Assembly: GCA_900545755.1 (NCBI GenBank)
Contig: URAG01000011.1
Span: 1 to 41,520, forward strand
From: an uncultured Cloacibacillus sp.
GTDB taxonomy: Bacteria; Synergistota; Synergistia; Synergistales; Synergistaceae
Length of the DNA: 41,520 nucleotides
Direction: 5' to 3'
This document shows positions 7,250 through 16,622 of the stretch, in pieces. The notes beneath the pieces are model-generated. The model was not told where the DNA came from. It was given only the letters and a program-made list of their open reading frames with translations, and searched no databases. Numbering within the stretch: the first letter of the stretch is position 1; every line of letters begins with the position of its first letter. A program made the translations under genes and the position numbers.

Positions 7250-8140
7250 ATGGCGAAAAAAATAATAATGCTCGACGGCGCGGCGGGAACGAGCCTCTGG
7301 GAAAAGGCGACCGACAAGGTGCCCGTCTGGCGCTATAACATCGAGAACCCGAAGATTGTCCGCGAGCTCAACGAAGAATACGTCGAAGCCGGCTCCGACA
7401 TCATACTGGCCAACACCTTCGCCGCGAACGGCGCAGAGGTGGCGCGCTCCAGCTCCTACACCGTCGAGCAGGTCGTCACGACGGCTATGAAAATCGCGCA
7501 GGACGCATCCAACGGACGCGCGAAGGTCGGACTCGCCGCCGGGCCGCTGACCGGGCTGCTCAAGCCCTACGGCAAGATAACGCGCGAGGAAGCGAAGGAT
7601 ATGTACGAGGAACTGATCGGCGCCGGAATGCAGGAGAAGCCCGACCTCATATACCTGCTCACTTTCATGGACCTCGAAATGCTCAAGATAGCCGCCGAAG
7701 CCGCCTCGCACTACGACGTGCCGCTGCTCTGCTCCATGAGCTTCATGGGCGCGAATAAGAACGGCGTCCGCGCTAAGATCTCGCGCACGATGATGGGCAA
7801 CACCCCAAAAGACATCGTCGAAGGGCTCAAGCCCTACAACCCCGTCGCGGTCGGCCTCAACTGCTCGCTCGGCCCAGTCGACGCGCTGCCCGTCATAGCA
7901 GACTTCAAGGCCGTCACCGACCTGCCGATAATATTCAAGCCCAACGCAGGAGCGCCGATGGCGCAGGACGACGGCACATTCAACGCCGCCTTCGACATCG
8001 AGACCTTCGCAGACGATGTGCTGCCAGCCGTCGACATGGGCGCGACCTACATAGGCGGCTGCTGCGGGACAAACGCGGCATATATCAAACGCCTCGCAGA
8101 GAAGATCAAGGCAAAGCTCGCCGCCGAAGAAAACGCATAA
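7250..8140 (+). CDS. Homocysteine S-methyltransferase family protein
   Basis: The protein has 296 residues. It is a zinc-dependent TIM-barrel methyltransferase of the betaine-homocysteine/MetH N-domain type, which passes a methyl group to a thiol acceptor or, in corrinoid systems, to a corrinoid protein. The zinc ligands are visible as Cys205 in VGLNCSLGP and the pair Cys271-Cys272 in GGCCGTN. The N-terminus has the usual LDGAAGTSLW opening and an ILANTFAANG loop. The ribosome site is weak. It could act with the DUF5714 gene upstream or with the corrinoid locus 10 kb away. Donor and acceptor cannot be told from sequence. A bidirectional terminator follows. Confidence 0.85.
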   Translation: MAKKIIMLDGAAGTSLWEKATDKVPVWRYNIENPKIVRELNEEYVEAGSDIILANTFAANGAEVARSSSYTVEQVVTTAMKIAQDASNGRAKVGLAAGPLTGLLKPYGKITREEAKDMYEELIGAGMQEKPDLIYLLTFMDLEMLKIAAEAASHYDVPLLCSMSFMGANKNGVRAKISRTMMGNTPKDIVEGLKPYNPVAVGLNCSLGPVDALPVIADFKAVTDLPIIFKPNAGAPMAQDDGTFNAAFDIETFADDVLPAVDMGATYIGGCCGTNAAYIKRLAEKIKAKLAAEENA

Positions 8141-8161
8141 AAATTCAGCAAAAAATACAAA

Positions 8162-8193
8162 AAAGCCGGAGCGTGCGAAAGCTCCGGCTTTTT
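8162..8193. terminator. Bidirectional rho-independent terminator between convergent genes
   Basis: AAAGCCGGAGC (8162-8172) pairs with GCTCCGGCTTT (8181-8191) around an eight-base loop. There is a T-run on the right and an A-run on the left, so it can serve both the methyltransferase (plus) and the CobW-like gene (minus). Confidence 0.9.
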
Positions 8194-8233
8194 ACGCTTT
8201 TTCTTCAAATCTGCGCCGTCCGGCGCAGCCGCG

Positions 8234-9220
8234 CTAGAACCTCAGTTCGAGCAGATTGAGCCCAGCCTCCTGGAAAAGGCCGGGAATTTCGCGGCGCGCG
8301 CGTACCTTGCGGATGAATATCGCGAGGTTGCGCGGCTGGCTGAACTCTGGCGAGGCGTCGCTGTAGACGGGGTTCTTGCTGCCGACTATGTCGAAGACTT
8401 TCCATCTGCCGTCGCTGTCTACGAAGTAACCCTTCGAGCGCACTACGTCCTCGGGAAGCCTGTTCAGGACGTCTTTGAATTTTTCCGCGTCGCCCTCCCA
8501 AAAGACGCTGAGCGAAGCGAGGTTGTCAGGCGGAGCCATGTGCGGCGTCGCGTTGGCGAGCACGTCGTCTATGAATTTCTCCCATGCTTCGGCGTCCGGT
8601 ATCTCAGCCATTTTTTCGTCGGCCTCGTCGGAACTGAAAACGCTCCACGGCACGTCGCCGAACGAGGCGCGCGTTATCTTCGCCGTCGGGTTGAGCTCGC
8701 GTAGGTGCTTTTCGAGCGCGTCCGCGGCTTCCGGCGTCACGAGGTCGGTTTTGTTGATGATGAGCTGCGTCGCCGCCTCCGTCTGCTTTATGACGGCGTT
8801 GAAGAGGTCGAGCCAGTCCTCGAAATGCTCAGCGTCTATCACGCAGATGTTTCCCGCGAAGCGGTAGTAGTCGTGCAGCATACCGTGGCCGAGATCCTTC
8901 TTCATGTCGGTCGTGTCTGCGACGCCGCTCGCCTCGACGAGCAGCACAGTCGGTCTGTAGTCCTTGAGAATCGTGTATAGGCCGCGCAGGAAGTCCCCCT
9001 TCGCGCAGGCGCAGAATATCGAGCCGCGGCTTATCTCGATTATTTCCAGGCCGTTTTTGCGCACCACGTCCCCGTCGACTCCGGCCTTGCCGAATTCGTT
9101 CATCAGGACGGCTACGCGCTCGTGCTCGGGGTGCGTCTCCAGCAGGTGCTTCAGCAGCGTCGTCTTGCCGCTTCCAAGAAATCCAGATAAAAGATAGACC
9201 TTGCATTTATTCTCGTCCAT
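8234..9220 (-). CDS. CobW/COG0523 family GTP-binding metallochaperone-like protein
   Basis: The protein has 328 residues. The G3E-family P-loop is GFLGSGKTT (13-21) and the specificity motif NKTD appears in LIINKTDLV. The metal motif usually written GCxCC is degenerate: it reads GSIFCACA, so Cys70 and Cys72 remain and the third Cys is Ala. The C-terminal half matches the CobW C-terminal domain. These GTPases deliver zinc, cobalt or other metals, or insert them into enzymes; a corrinoid-rich neighbourhood makes a cobalt or B12-related role attractive but unproven. A weak AAGGAAG lies before the ATG. It is 47 bases downstream of the large regulator on the same strand, so the two are likely co-transcribed. 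Confidence 0.85.
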   Translation of the reverse strand: MDENKCKVYLLSGFLGSGKTTLLKHLLETHPEHERVAVLMNEFGKAGVDGDVVRKNGLEIIEISRGSIFCACAKGDFLRGLYTILKDYRPTVLLVEASGVADTTDMKKDLGHGMLHDYYRFAGNICVIDAEHFEDWLDLFNAVIKQTEAATQLIINKTDLVTPEAADALEKHLRELNPTAKITRASFGDVPWSVFSSDEADEKMAEIPDAEAWEKFIDDVLANATPHMAPPDNLASLSVFWEGDAEKFKDVLNRLPEDVVRSKGYFVDSDGRWKVFDIVGSKNPVYSDASPEFSQPRNLAIFIRKVRARREIPGLFQEAGLNLLELRF

Positions 9221-9267
9221 TTACGCATACTTCCTTTCCGTAAAAATTTTTAACCGCCCTGCGCGCG

Positions 9268-12207
9268 CTATATCCAGCCTACCTTGTGCTTGAGCAGCTG
9301 GAGCTGTTCTTCATACCACTCGCGCGGATGCTTGAGGACGCCTTCCGCGAATTCCTTCGGGACGTCGTCGCCCATCTTGTAGAGCTCGAGCTTCGCCCAA
9401 TAAAGCAGCGCCTGCCAGAGCGGGCGCTTTGCCTCGTTGACGAGGCGCTTCGCGACGTTGAAGCATATCCCGGCATGGTACCAGTCCTTTTTGCGGCAGT
9501 TGAGGACTCCCATGATGCTGAATGCGAGGCCACCGCCTTGTAATCCGTCTTCCCATTCCGTGTGCATGATGTTGTATATCTTGCCCATGCGCTGAAGATG
9601 CACCTCGGCTTCTTTGTAGCGGCCTAGCAGCATGAGGCAGAAAGCGGCCTTCGCAAGCGCGAGGCCGAGGCCGCGGAAGAGCGAGACGGACTCTCCGACG
9701 TTTATGCAGTTTTCGAACAGCGCGAGCGCCTCCTTTATCTTCTTCTGCGCGAGCAGCGCGTCGCCGCGGAAATGCTCCGCCGCTATGAGGCATACGGTGT
9801 AGTTGTAGCCTTTGTCCTCAAGTTTTTCGAACACGGCGGTCGACATGAGCAGATATTTATCGGCTTCGTCGTACTGCGCGAGCAGGATGCGCGATATACC
9901 CATGAAGCGCAGCGCCGTCCCCTCCCATTTGCGCAGCCCGGCCTTCTTAGTATAGTCCCAGAGCTTTTTCGCGCAGAAGGCGAGGTGCTTCGCGTCGTCA
10001 CGCTGTATCGCGAGGTAGCACATCTGCACGCCTGCCTTAATCACCGGCTCAGGCTCGCCTATCGCGAGCGCCTTGCGCACAGCGGCGCGCAGCATATATT
10101 CAGCGTCGTCGTAACGGCAGCTCCACCACAGGTATCCGCCCTTGAGTATATAGAGGTCGCGTTCGAGCCGCAGCAGCTCGGGGCTGCCGCCTTCGGTGCG
10201 GAAGAGGCGGTCCATGATAGCCCACGCCTCGGTCATAGCCTTCTTCGTGTAGTTGGAATCCTCGACGGTCGGTATGTAATACATAAGGTCTTGATCGACG
10301 AGCGTCGGGAATACTTCGTGGACGGCCATAAAATAAAGGTCGAGCTCGCGCACGCGCCAATACAGCTCTTTGCGCAACATCCTCGCCTCGCGGCAGTGGT
10401 AGTATAGGCGCGCGCAGGTCTTTCTGTGGCGGTACTGGAGACGTTTCGGCGCGGCGGCTTCGAGGATTTCGACGTTCTTTGTGTGAAGAGCCGTTTTGCG
10501 CGACGCTGACATTCCTTCGAGCAGGGCTTCGCGTATCTTCGTATGGTTAAAATAATAAAGGACGTCGCCGTTCTCCGCCTCCTGTTCGCGCAGGAAACCG
10601 TGCAGCCGCAGGTTGTTATACAGCTTCGACACAAGGAGCGGCGACATTTCGAGAACCTGCGCTATCTCTTTCATTGAGGCGCTTTCCGGACAGACCGCTA
10701 TCGCTTCGAGGAAAAGCCTTTCATTCTCGTCGAGCAGCTCTATCATCGTGACGTATGTGTTTTTATACGGCGAGCCTTCTTCGAGCATGCCGTCCATCTT
10801 GTATTTGAGCAGCTCGCGTATGAAGAACGGGTTGCCTTCCGTCTGCATATAAACGTCGTGGACGCGTTCGTCGGTCCAGTCTTCGCCCGGGGCCATCTCA
10901 TGGCATATGCGCCCCGTCTCTTCGAGATTGAAACGCCTCAGCGTCACCTCAAACTTTTCAAACGGTTCATCGGCGAGCGCGGTGCGCAGCATGAAGGCGG
11001 GGCGTATCTCCTCGAAGCCGGTGACGAGCATATTAAGCGGCGCGCTGCCGTCACACATGATAGATTCGATGATGTTCCATGAGGCGTCGTCCATCCACTG
11101 CAAGTCTTCAATCACAAGCAGCCGCTTGATATCGCCCGACGGTTCGGAGACGCTCTGATGGATAAGCTCGGCTATGTAGGAGTAGCTCAAATCGGAGAGA
11201 GATTTTATATTTTCCTGCTGCGAGAGCGAAATGTGCAGCGATTTCAGAAGCCGCATGACCGGCGCGAGCGGATAGGATTTTTCCTCCTGCCAGCAGGCGA
11301 CCGAAAAACATTCCCAGCCGCGCTCCGCGAGGCACGACGTTATCTCGTTTACGAACACCGTCTTGCCTATGCCCTGTTCGCCCCATACCATGCCGCAGAG
11401 CGGGCGCCCCCCGACCGAGCCTGAGAAGAAGTCGAGCATCTTCATTATCTCGTCGTTACGCGCAAGCGGGTTGTCCTCGCCGCCGGGCTGCGAAGGCCGA
11501 ATGGCTGGCCCTTCGCTCTTGCGCCGCATCAAAGTCGAAATGTCTGATAAGTCTGCCTCAATGCCGAAGTCGCTCTCTATCCTGCTAGAAAAGGCGCGCG
11601 CCGCTTCGACAGCCTTGATTTTCTGATTCGTCTTGATGTACAGGCGCACAAGCTCGCCGTGTATCTTTTCGTCGTACGGCTCGCACTCGGACAATTTTTC
11701 GTAACATAGCAGCGCGTCCTCGAAGCGGTTCTGCGCGAAGCCTGCGAGCTGCGCCTGAGCGCGTTTTTTAAGATTCCTGACGAGTAGGTTGTGATAGTGC
11801 TGGCGTTTGGGCAGCAGCCAGTCGCTGAAAGACCCCCAGTCGTCGGCGTCCGCAGAATCCATGAACGGGCTGCAAAGCTCCGAAATTTCGCCCCAGCCGA
11901 GAGAGTCTATGCGCGGAATGAGGTCGACGTCGCGTTCTATTTTTACGTTGTCGCCGAGGGAAATGACGCCGCCGGCTATATTCACAGGCAGCACCTTTTT
12001 TATGCAGCTCACGGCGTTGCTCAGATTGCGCCGGGCCTTTTCAAGAGGCTTGTCAGACCACAGGTATTCGCAGATCTTGTCCTTCGACATGCTGCGCTCC
12101 TCGACTAGCATGAGCGCAAGTATCTGCGCCTTCTTAAACGTGAAGATATAAGGGGTCCCGTCAACAAACAATTCCGGCCTGCCTAGCAGCCGCGCCTTAT
12201 ATTTCAT
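9268..12207 (-). CDS. BTAD/SARP-like transcriptional regulator with ATPase and TPR domains
   Basis: The protein has 979 residues, with AAGGTGG upstream of the ATG. Residues about 1-95 form an OmpR/SARP-like winged-helix DNA-binding domain, about 100-235 a bacterial transcriptional activation domain (BTAD) of TPR type, and about 250-450 a signal-transduction ATPase with Walker A GEQGIGKT (276-283) and Walker B LLVIED (363-368). A long C-terminal array of TPR-like helices follows. The layout is that of AfsR/MalT-type activators, which bind a ligand and multimerise on DNA. It is divergent from the YfcC-M20-M20 operon across a 362-base spacer, so it most likely activates that operon in response to a peptide or amino-acid-derived signal. 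Confidence 0.85.
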   Translation of the reverse strand: MKYKARLLGRPELFVDGTPYIFTFKKAQILALMLVEERSMSKDKICEYLWSDKPLEKARRNLSNAVSCIKKVLPVNIAGGVISLGDNVKIERDVDLIPRIDSLGWGEISELCSPFMDSADADDWGSFSDWLLPKRQHYHNLLVRNLKKRAQAQLAGFAQNRFEDALLCYEKLSECEPYDEKIHGELVRLYIKTNQKIKAVEAARAFSSRIESDFGIEADLSDISTLMRRKSEGPAIRPSQPGGEDNPLARNDEIMKMLDFFSGSVGGRPLCGMVWGEQGIGKTVFVNEITSCLAERGWECFSVACWQEEKSYPLAPVMRLLKSLHISLSQQENIKSLSDLSYSYIAELIHQSVSEPSGDIKRLLVIEDLQWMDDASWNIIESIMCDGSAPLNMLVTGFEEIRPAFMLRTALADEPFEKFEVTLRRFNLEETGRICHEMAPGEDWTDERVHDVYMQTEGNPFFIRELLKYKMDGMLEEGSPYKNTYVTMIELLDENERLFLEAIAVCPESASMKEIAQVLEMSPLLVSKLYNNLRLHGFLREQEAENGDVLYYFNHTKIREALLEGMSASRKTALHTKNVEILEAAAPKRLQYRHRKTCARLYYHCREARMLRKELYWRVRELDLYFMAVHEVFPTLVDQDLMYYIPTVEDSNYTKKAMTEAWAIMDRLFRTEGGSPELLRLERDLYILKGGYLWWSCRYDDAEYMLRAAVRKALAIGEPEPVIKAGVQMCYLAIQRDDAKHLAFCAKKLWDYTKKAGLRKWEGTALRFMGISRILLAQYDEADKYLLMSTAVFEKLEDKGYNYTVCLIAAEHFRGDALLAQKKIKEALALFENCINVGESVSLFRGLGLALAKAAFCLMLLGRYKEAEVHLQRMGKIYNIMHTEWEDGLQGGGLAFSIMGVLNCRKKDWYHAGICFNVAKRLVNEAKRPLWQALLYWAKLELYKMGDDVPKEFAEGVLKHPREWYEEQLQLLKHKVGWI

Positions 12208-12569
12208 ACCGCACCACCTTTACCTTCATTATAAATGACATTTTACGCTTTAACTAAATACAGCGCCACCGTTGGAATTCAACGCCCAATAAAAAATCTG
12301 CAAAAAACGCCACATGCCGCACCCGGCGCATCACCGTTGTAAAAATATTTTTTTTAATTTTTTGCACAAGTTTTGTGATATGCTGTTAGTATAATCAATG
12401 TTTTTGTAACGCTTTTTTAGGCGCATAAAAAATGAAATAATTTCGAAAAAGAATCGAGGTGAACTTTAGCGTCTTAGAGCCCGCCGCAGTGGGACAAAGG
12501 CGCTTTGCGTGCTTTTGGCCGCCGGCATCCGCCGGACATCCGCTTATCGACGAAGAGGAGTGATAATCT
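12208..12569. promoter_or_regulatory. Divergent intergenic region between the BTAD regulator and yfcC
   Basis: The spacer is 362 bases. A TATAAT (12390-12395) is a candidate -10 for yfcC but has no well-spaced -35. CACAA-GTT-TTGTG (12365-12377) is a short inverted repeat just upstream of it and a candidate regulator site. The leader from about 12402 to 12569 has a small CCGGC/GCCGG hairpin near 12523-12535. The yfcC ribosome site is GAAGAGGAG (12552-12560). I recognised no riboswitch class here. Confidence 0.4.
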
Positions 12570-14003
12570 ATGAGTGATCTTAACAACGACGTCAACAACG
12601 AACTGAACCAGGACAAAAAATGGCTGAAGATGCCGCATACGTACATAGTCATCTTCGCGATCATAGCCTTCGCGACGGTGCTGACGTGGCTAATACCGTC
12701 AGGAACGTTTGAGCGCGCCTTCAACGAGTCCGTCGGCAGGACGCTAGTCGTCCCAGACACCTTCAAGATAGTCGAACACACGCCGGTCAGCATCCCGAGG
12801 ATGTTCATGGCTATTTACGACGGCATGGTCCACGCTGCCGATATCGTATTCTTCACTTTCTTCTCATACGGTTTTATGGTACTGCTTATAAAAGTCGGAG
12901 CCTTCGACGCCGGCGTCGGCGCTATGCTGCGCAAGCTCGAGACGAAGGTTCACTGGGCGATGCCGCTCATTGCCATCGCCTTCTCGCTCACCGGCTTCGC
13001 CTTCGGACTTTGGGAAGAAGTCTACGGCTTCATACCGGTCTGCATGGCTATCTCTGTCGCGCTCGGCTACGACCCGCTCTATGGGCTCATCGCAGTCATC
13101 GGCGGCATGTCGACCGGCTACGCCCCGGCCGCCATCAACCCCTACACGGTCGCCATCGCGCAGAGCATCGCCGAGCTGCCGCTTTTCTCCGGCTCGGCGT
13201 TCCGCGTCGTCTGCTACATAGTCTTCCTTACGGTGTTCCTCATTCAGATGTGCCGCTACGGCAGGATGGTCAAGGCTGATCCCAAGAAAAGCTACGTCTA
13301 CGGCGTCAAGTTCCCATTTATCTCAGATACCTCGCACGAAGACCTGCTTAAGCTAGAATTTACGACGCGCCACAAGATTTCGCTCGGCATCTGCGCCTTC
13401 ACGGTTCTCTTCTTCGCCTGGGGCGCGGTCACGCGCGGCTGGTACTTCTCCGAACTATCCGCGATATTCATCGTCATGATGCTCGTCGTCGGCTTCGTCA
13501 ACAAAATGTCGGTCGGACAGACCTGCGACGCGTTCGTCAACATTTCAAAGGAGATACTCTTTGCAGCCTTCGCCATAGGGCTCGCACGCGGAATCCTCAT
13601 CGTCCTCCAAGAGGGGCAGATAATAGACACGATATGCAACTTCTTCGCGACGCACATGGAAGGCATGCCGAAGATAATCACGGTCTGGGCGATGTTCTTA
13701 TTCCAGACGATGATGAATTTCCTTATTTCTTCAAGCTCCGGCCTTGCCGTCATAGTCATGCCGCTCATGGTCCCGCTTGCCGACCTGCTTGAGATCAACC
13801 GCCAGATAGCCGTCCTCGCCTTCCAGTTCGGCGACGGCTTCTCCAACCTTTTCTGGCCGACGACGAGCATAACCATCTGCGCTATAGCGGGCGTGCCGCT
13901 CAGCCGCTGGTGGAAGTTCTTCGCGCCATACACGCTGTGGATGACGCTCGTATCGTTCGCCATGCTTGCGATAGCCGTTATGATAAACTACGGCCCGTTC
14001 TAA
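12570..14003 (+). CDS. yfcC: YfcC family membrane transporter
   Basis: The protein has 477 residues and about 12 hydrophobic segments, with a cytoplasmic N-terminus ending in KKWLKMPHTY. The LTWLIPSGTFER segment near residue 40 and the later ATGFSNLFWPTTS-like region (GDGFSNLFWPTTS) are typical of the YfcC/DcuC-related ion-transporter superfamily. These proteins are thought to carry basic amino acids, dipeptides or C4-type acids. It starts the operon with two M20 amidohydrolases (21 bases to the next gene), which suggests uptake of an N-acylated amino acid or dipeptide that the hydrolases then split. The substrate is inferred only from context. Confidence 0.82.
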   Translation: MSDLNNDVNNELNQDKKWLKMPHTYIVIFAIIAFATVLTWLIPSGTFERAFNESVGRTLVVPDTFKIVEHTPVSIPRMFMAIYDGMVHAADIVFFTFFSYGFMVLLIKVGAFDAGVGAMLRKLETKVHWAMPLIAIAFSLTGFAFGLWEEVYGFIPVCMAISVALGYDPLYGLIAVIGGMSTGYAPAAINPYTVAIAQSIAELPLFSGSAFRVVCYIVFLTVFLIQMCRYGRMVKADPKKSYVYGVKFPFISDTSHEDLLKLEFTTRHKISLGICAFTVLFFAWGAVTRGWYFSELSAIFIVMMLVVGFVNKMSVGQTCDAFVNISKEILFAAFAIGLARGILIVLQEGQIIDTICNFFATHMEGMPKIITVWAMFLFQTMMNFLISSSSGLAVIVMPLMVPLADLLEINRQIAVLAFQFGDGFSNLFWPTTSITICAIAGVPLSRWWKFFAPYTLWMTLVSFAMLAIAVMINYGPF

Positions 14004-14024
14004 ATTAAACTGCGGCGAGAAGCC

Positions 14025-15188
14025 ATGAAAACTATTCATGAAATTCTTGAGGATAAGAAAGCCTCAATCCTTGAGCTTGAAAAATTCCTCTACGACAACC
14101 CCGAAATAGAGATGGAGGAGTTTAAGGCGAAGGATAAATTCGTCGAGCTGCTCACGAAAGAGGGCTTCGAGATAGAGAAGGATATCGAAGGGCTGCCGAC
14201 TGCGTTCGTCGCGCATAAGACTAACGGCGAAGGGCCGAGCATAGGCGTCTGCGCGGAGTACGACGCTCTGCCGGGGCTCGGCCACGCCTGCGGGCACAAC
14301 CTCATAGGAGCGATGGGCTACGGCGCCGCCGTAACGCTCGCGGAATGGCTTATGAATTCGCCGTATAAGGGAAGCGTCTACCTCTTCGGCACTCCCGCCG
14401 AAGAGACGGGGCGCGGCAAGCCAGGGATGCTCAAAGCCGGCTGTTTCAAAAAGGCCGACGTCGCAATGATGGCGCACCCGATGAAGTCAACGACGCTGAT
14501 GTCCAGGCTCGTCAACCTCGAGGGCTACGACATAACCTTCCACGGGCGCGCGATGCATGCGGCGGAAGCGCCGTGGAACGGCGTCAACGCTCTCGACGCG
14601 GCGGCGATTTTCTACAACGCCGTCGCAATGCTCCGCCAGCAGCTGCGCGACGGCTCGCGCGTCCACATGATAGTGACGGACGGCGGCGACGCAGTCAACA
14701 TAATTCCGGAGCGCGCGGCGCTGCGGGTCGAGATACGCCACAGCGACTTCAAGTATTTCCGCGAGCTTGTGGAGAAGGTGCTCGGCATAGCGAAGCAGGC
14801 GGCTGGAGCGGCCGGATGCACAGTGGATATAGAGATGTTCGAGCCGCCGGTGTATTGCATGAAAAACAACAGGCCTATGATAGAACTCTTCAAGCATCAC
14901 ATGCAGGAGGAGGGAATAACGGAATACGTGGAGGAAGCAGAAACAGGCGGGGGCTGCACAGATATGGGCAACGTCAGCCAAGAGGTGCCATCAATACATC
15001 CGTGGATGAAAATGGCGCGCCCCAGCTCCGACGGTCACACGCTCGAATTTCTCGAAGATGCAGATTCGCCCTATGCGATAGAACAGATGTACAAGGTTAT
15101 AGCCTGCCTCGCTGGAACTGGCGCCGACATCCTCGCCGAGCCCAAGCTGCTCGAAGGCATTAAGGCCGCGTTCGCCGCGGAGGACTAA
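14025..15188 (+). CDS. M20 family metallo-amidohydrolase, copy 1
   Basis: The protein has 387 residues. The di-metal M20 core is seen in EYDALPGLGHACGHNLIG (the two His of HACGH), TPAEETGRGKPG (Glu-Glu) and an HP motif after DVAMM. It belongs to the PM20D2/AbgB-like branch of cytosolic dipeptidases and amidohydrolases that cleave N-acyl amino acids or unusual dipeptides. It follows the YfcC transporter by 21 bases with a modest GAGAAG ribosome site. It is roughly three quarters identical by eye to the next gene, and the first 110 residues are almost the same, so the pair arose by tandem duplication. Confidence 0.88.
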   Translation: MKTIHEILEDKKASILELEKFLYDNPEIEMEEFKAKDKFVELLTKEGFEIEKDIEGLPTAFVAHKTNGEGPSIGVCAEYDALPGLGHACGHNLIGAMGYGAAVTLAEWLMNSPYKGSVYLFGTPAEETGRGKPGMLKAGCFKKADVAMMAHPMKSTTLMSRLVNLEGYDITFHGRAMHAAEAPWNGVNALDAAAIFYNAVAMLRQQLRDGSRVHMIVTDGGDAVNIIPERAALRVEIRHSDFKYFRELVEKVLGIAKQAAGAAGCTVDIEMFEPPVYCMKNNRPMIELFKHHMQEEGITEYVEEAETGGGCTDMGNVSQEVPSIHPWMKMARPSSDGHTLEFLEDADSPYAIEQMYKVIACLAGTGADILAEPKLLEGIKAAFAAED

Positions 15189-15200
15189 AACAACAACCGC

Positions 15201-15236
15201 AGCCGCGCGGAAAACCTCCCACCGCGCGGCTGATTT
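15201..15236 (+). terminator. Strong hairpin between the two M20 genes
   Basis: AGCCGCGCGG (15201-15210) and CCGCGCGGCT (15222-15231) form a perfect ten-base stem followed by GATTTT. It is a terminator or partial attenuator that would lower expression of the second M20 copy relative to the first. Confidence 0.65.
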
Positions 15237-15263
15237 TCAGTAAAAAAGAGGTGTACCGACAAG

Positions 15264-16421
15264 ATGAAGACGATAGCCGAAATTTTAGAGACCAAGAAGG
15301 CCGATATGCGCGAGCTTGAAAAATTTCTCTACGACAACCCCGAAATAGAGATGGAGGAATTCAAGGCTAAAGAGAAATTTATCGAGTTGCTCGAAAAAGA
15401 AGGCTTCGAGATAGAAAAGGATATCGAAGGGCTGCCGACAGCGTTCGTCGCACATAAGAGCAACGGCGATGGGCCGAGCATAGGGATATGCGCCGAGTAC
15501 GACGCTTTGCCCGGCATCGGCCACGCATGCGGGCACAACCTCATCGGCGCCATGGGCTACGGCGCCGCCGTAACGCTCGCGGAATGGCTCATGGATTCGC
15601 CGTATAAGGGAAGCGTATACCTCTTCGGCACTCCCGCAGAAGAAACTGGGCGCGGCAAGCCGGGACTGCTTGAGGCCGGCTGGTTCAAAAAGGCCGACGT
15701 CGCGATGATGACGCACCCGTCGAAAGAAAACATCGTAACATCCGGCATGATAAACCTCGAAGGATACGATATAACCTTCCACGGACGCGCATCGCACGCG
15801 GCGGGGGCTCCGGAGAACGGCGTCAACGCGCTCGACGCGGCGATGATTTTCTACAGCTCCGTCGCTATGCTGCGCCAGCAGCTGCGCGACGGCTCGCGCG
15901 TCCACATGATAATCACGAACGGCGGAACGGCGGTCAACATAATCCCCGATAAGACACAGATACGAATCGAGATACGCCACGAGGACGTGAAATATTTCCG
16001 CGAGCTCGTGAACAAGGTGCTCGGCATTGCGGAATATGCGGCCAAGGCTGCCGGCTGCACCGTCGGCGTAGAGATGTTCGAGCCGCCGATCGCCTGCATG
16101 AAGAACAACAAAGTCCTCGTCGAGCTTTACAAAAAACATCTGCACGAGCACGGTATAACGCAGTACATTGAAAACTTCAAGAGCGGCGGATGCAGCGACA
16201 TGGGCAACGTCAGCCAAGAGATGCCCGCGATACACCCGAGCATGGCGATGGTGCGCCCCGACTCTGACGAACACACGCTTGAGTTCTTGGAGGACGTCGA
16301 CAAGCCTTTCGCGATAGAGCGCATGTATCTATTCGCGCAGTGCATGGCCGAGGTCGGCGCTGACATCCTCGCCGCGCCGAAGCTGCTCGACGACATCCAA
16401 GCTGATTTCAACAAAGGCTAA
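15264..16421 (+). CDS. M20 family metallo-amidohydrolase, copy 2
   Basis: The protein has 385 residues and is a close paralogue of the preceding gene with the same metal-binding motifs (EYDALPGIGHACGHN and TPAEETGRGKPG). Differences concentrate in the dimerisation or lid domain and the substrate loop: MTHPSKENIVTSG replaces MAHPMKSTTLMSR, and SHAAGAPENG replaces MHAAEAPWNG. The two copies therefore probably differ in substrate range rather than being redundant. The ribosome site AGAGGTG is 14 bases before the ATG, a little far. A hairpin precedes the gene and a strong terminator follows. Confidence 0.88.
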   Translation: MKTIAEILETKKADMRELEKFLYDNPEIEMEEFKAKEKFIELLEKEGFEIEKDIEGLPTAFVAHKSNGDGPSIGICAEYDALPGIGHACGHNLIGAMGYGAAVTLAEWLMDSPYKGSVYLFGTPAEETGRGKPGLLEAGWFKKADVAMMTHPSKENIVTSGMINLEGYDITFHGRASHAAGAPENGVNALDAAMIFYSSVAMLRQQLRDGSRVHMIITNGGTAVNIIPDKTQIRIEIRHEDVKYFRELVNKVLGIAEYAAKAAGCTVGVEMFEPPIACMKNNKVLVELYKKHLHEHGITQYIENFKSGGCSDMGNVSQEMPAIHPSMAMVRPDSDEHTLEFLEDVDKPFAIERMYLFAQCMAEVGADILAAPKLLDDIQADFNKG

Positions 16422-16450
16422 ATACTCTCTCTGCTTCCCATCAACCGGGC

Positions 16451-16485
16451 AGATGCGGCGGAATTTTCCGCCGCATCTGTTCTTT
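16451..16485 (+). terminator. Rho-independent terminator of the yfcC-M20-M20 operon
   Basis: AGATGCGGCGG (16451-16461) and CCGCCGCATCT (16468-16478) form a perfect 11-base stem with an AATTTT loop. GTTCTTTT follows. Confidence 0.92.
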
Positions 16486-16552
16486 TATGCCGCAATGGTA
16501 AATTATACAGTACAGTCAGCCTGTCATTACAGCGCCGGACTTTGCAGACGCG

Positions 16553-16599
16553 TAAAAAAATACGCCGCCTCGCCTCCCGGATAGGGTCTGCGCGGCGGC
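16553..16599 (-). terminator. Rho-independent terminator of the SLC13-type carrier gene
   Basis: On the minus strand CGCCGCC (16599-16593) pairs with GGCGGCG (16569-16563) and is followed by TATTTTTTT, which is the A-run at 16554-16560 on the plus strand. Confidence 0.75.
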
Positions 16600-16622
16600 G
16601 CTGAAGTTCTATGCAGCTTCGG

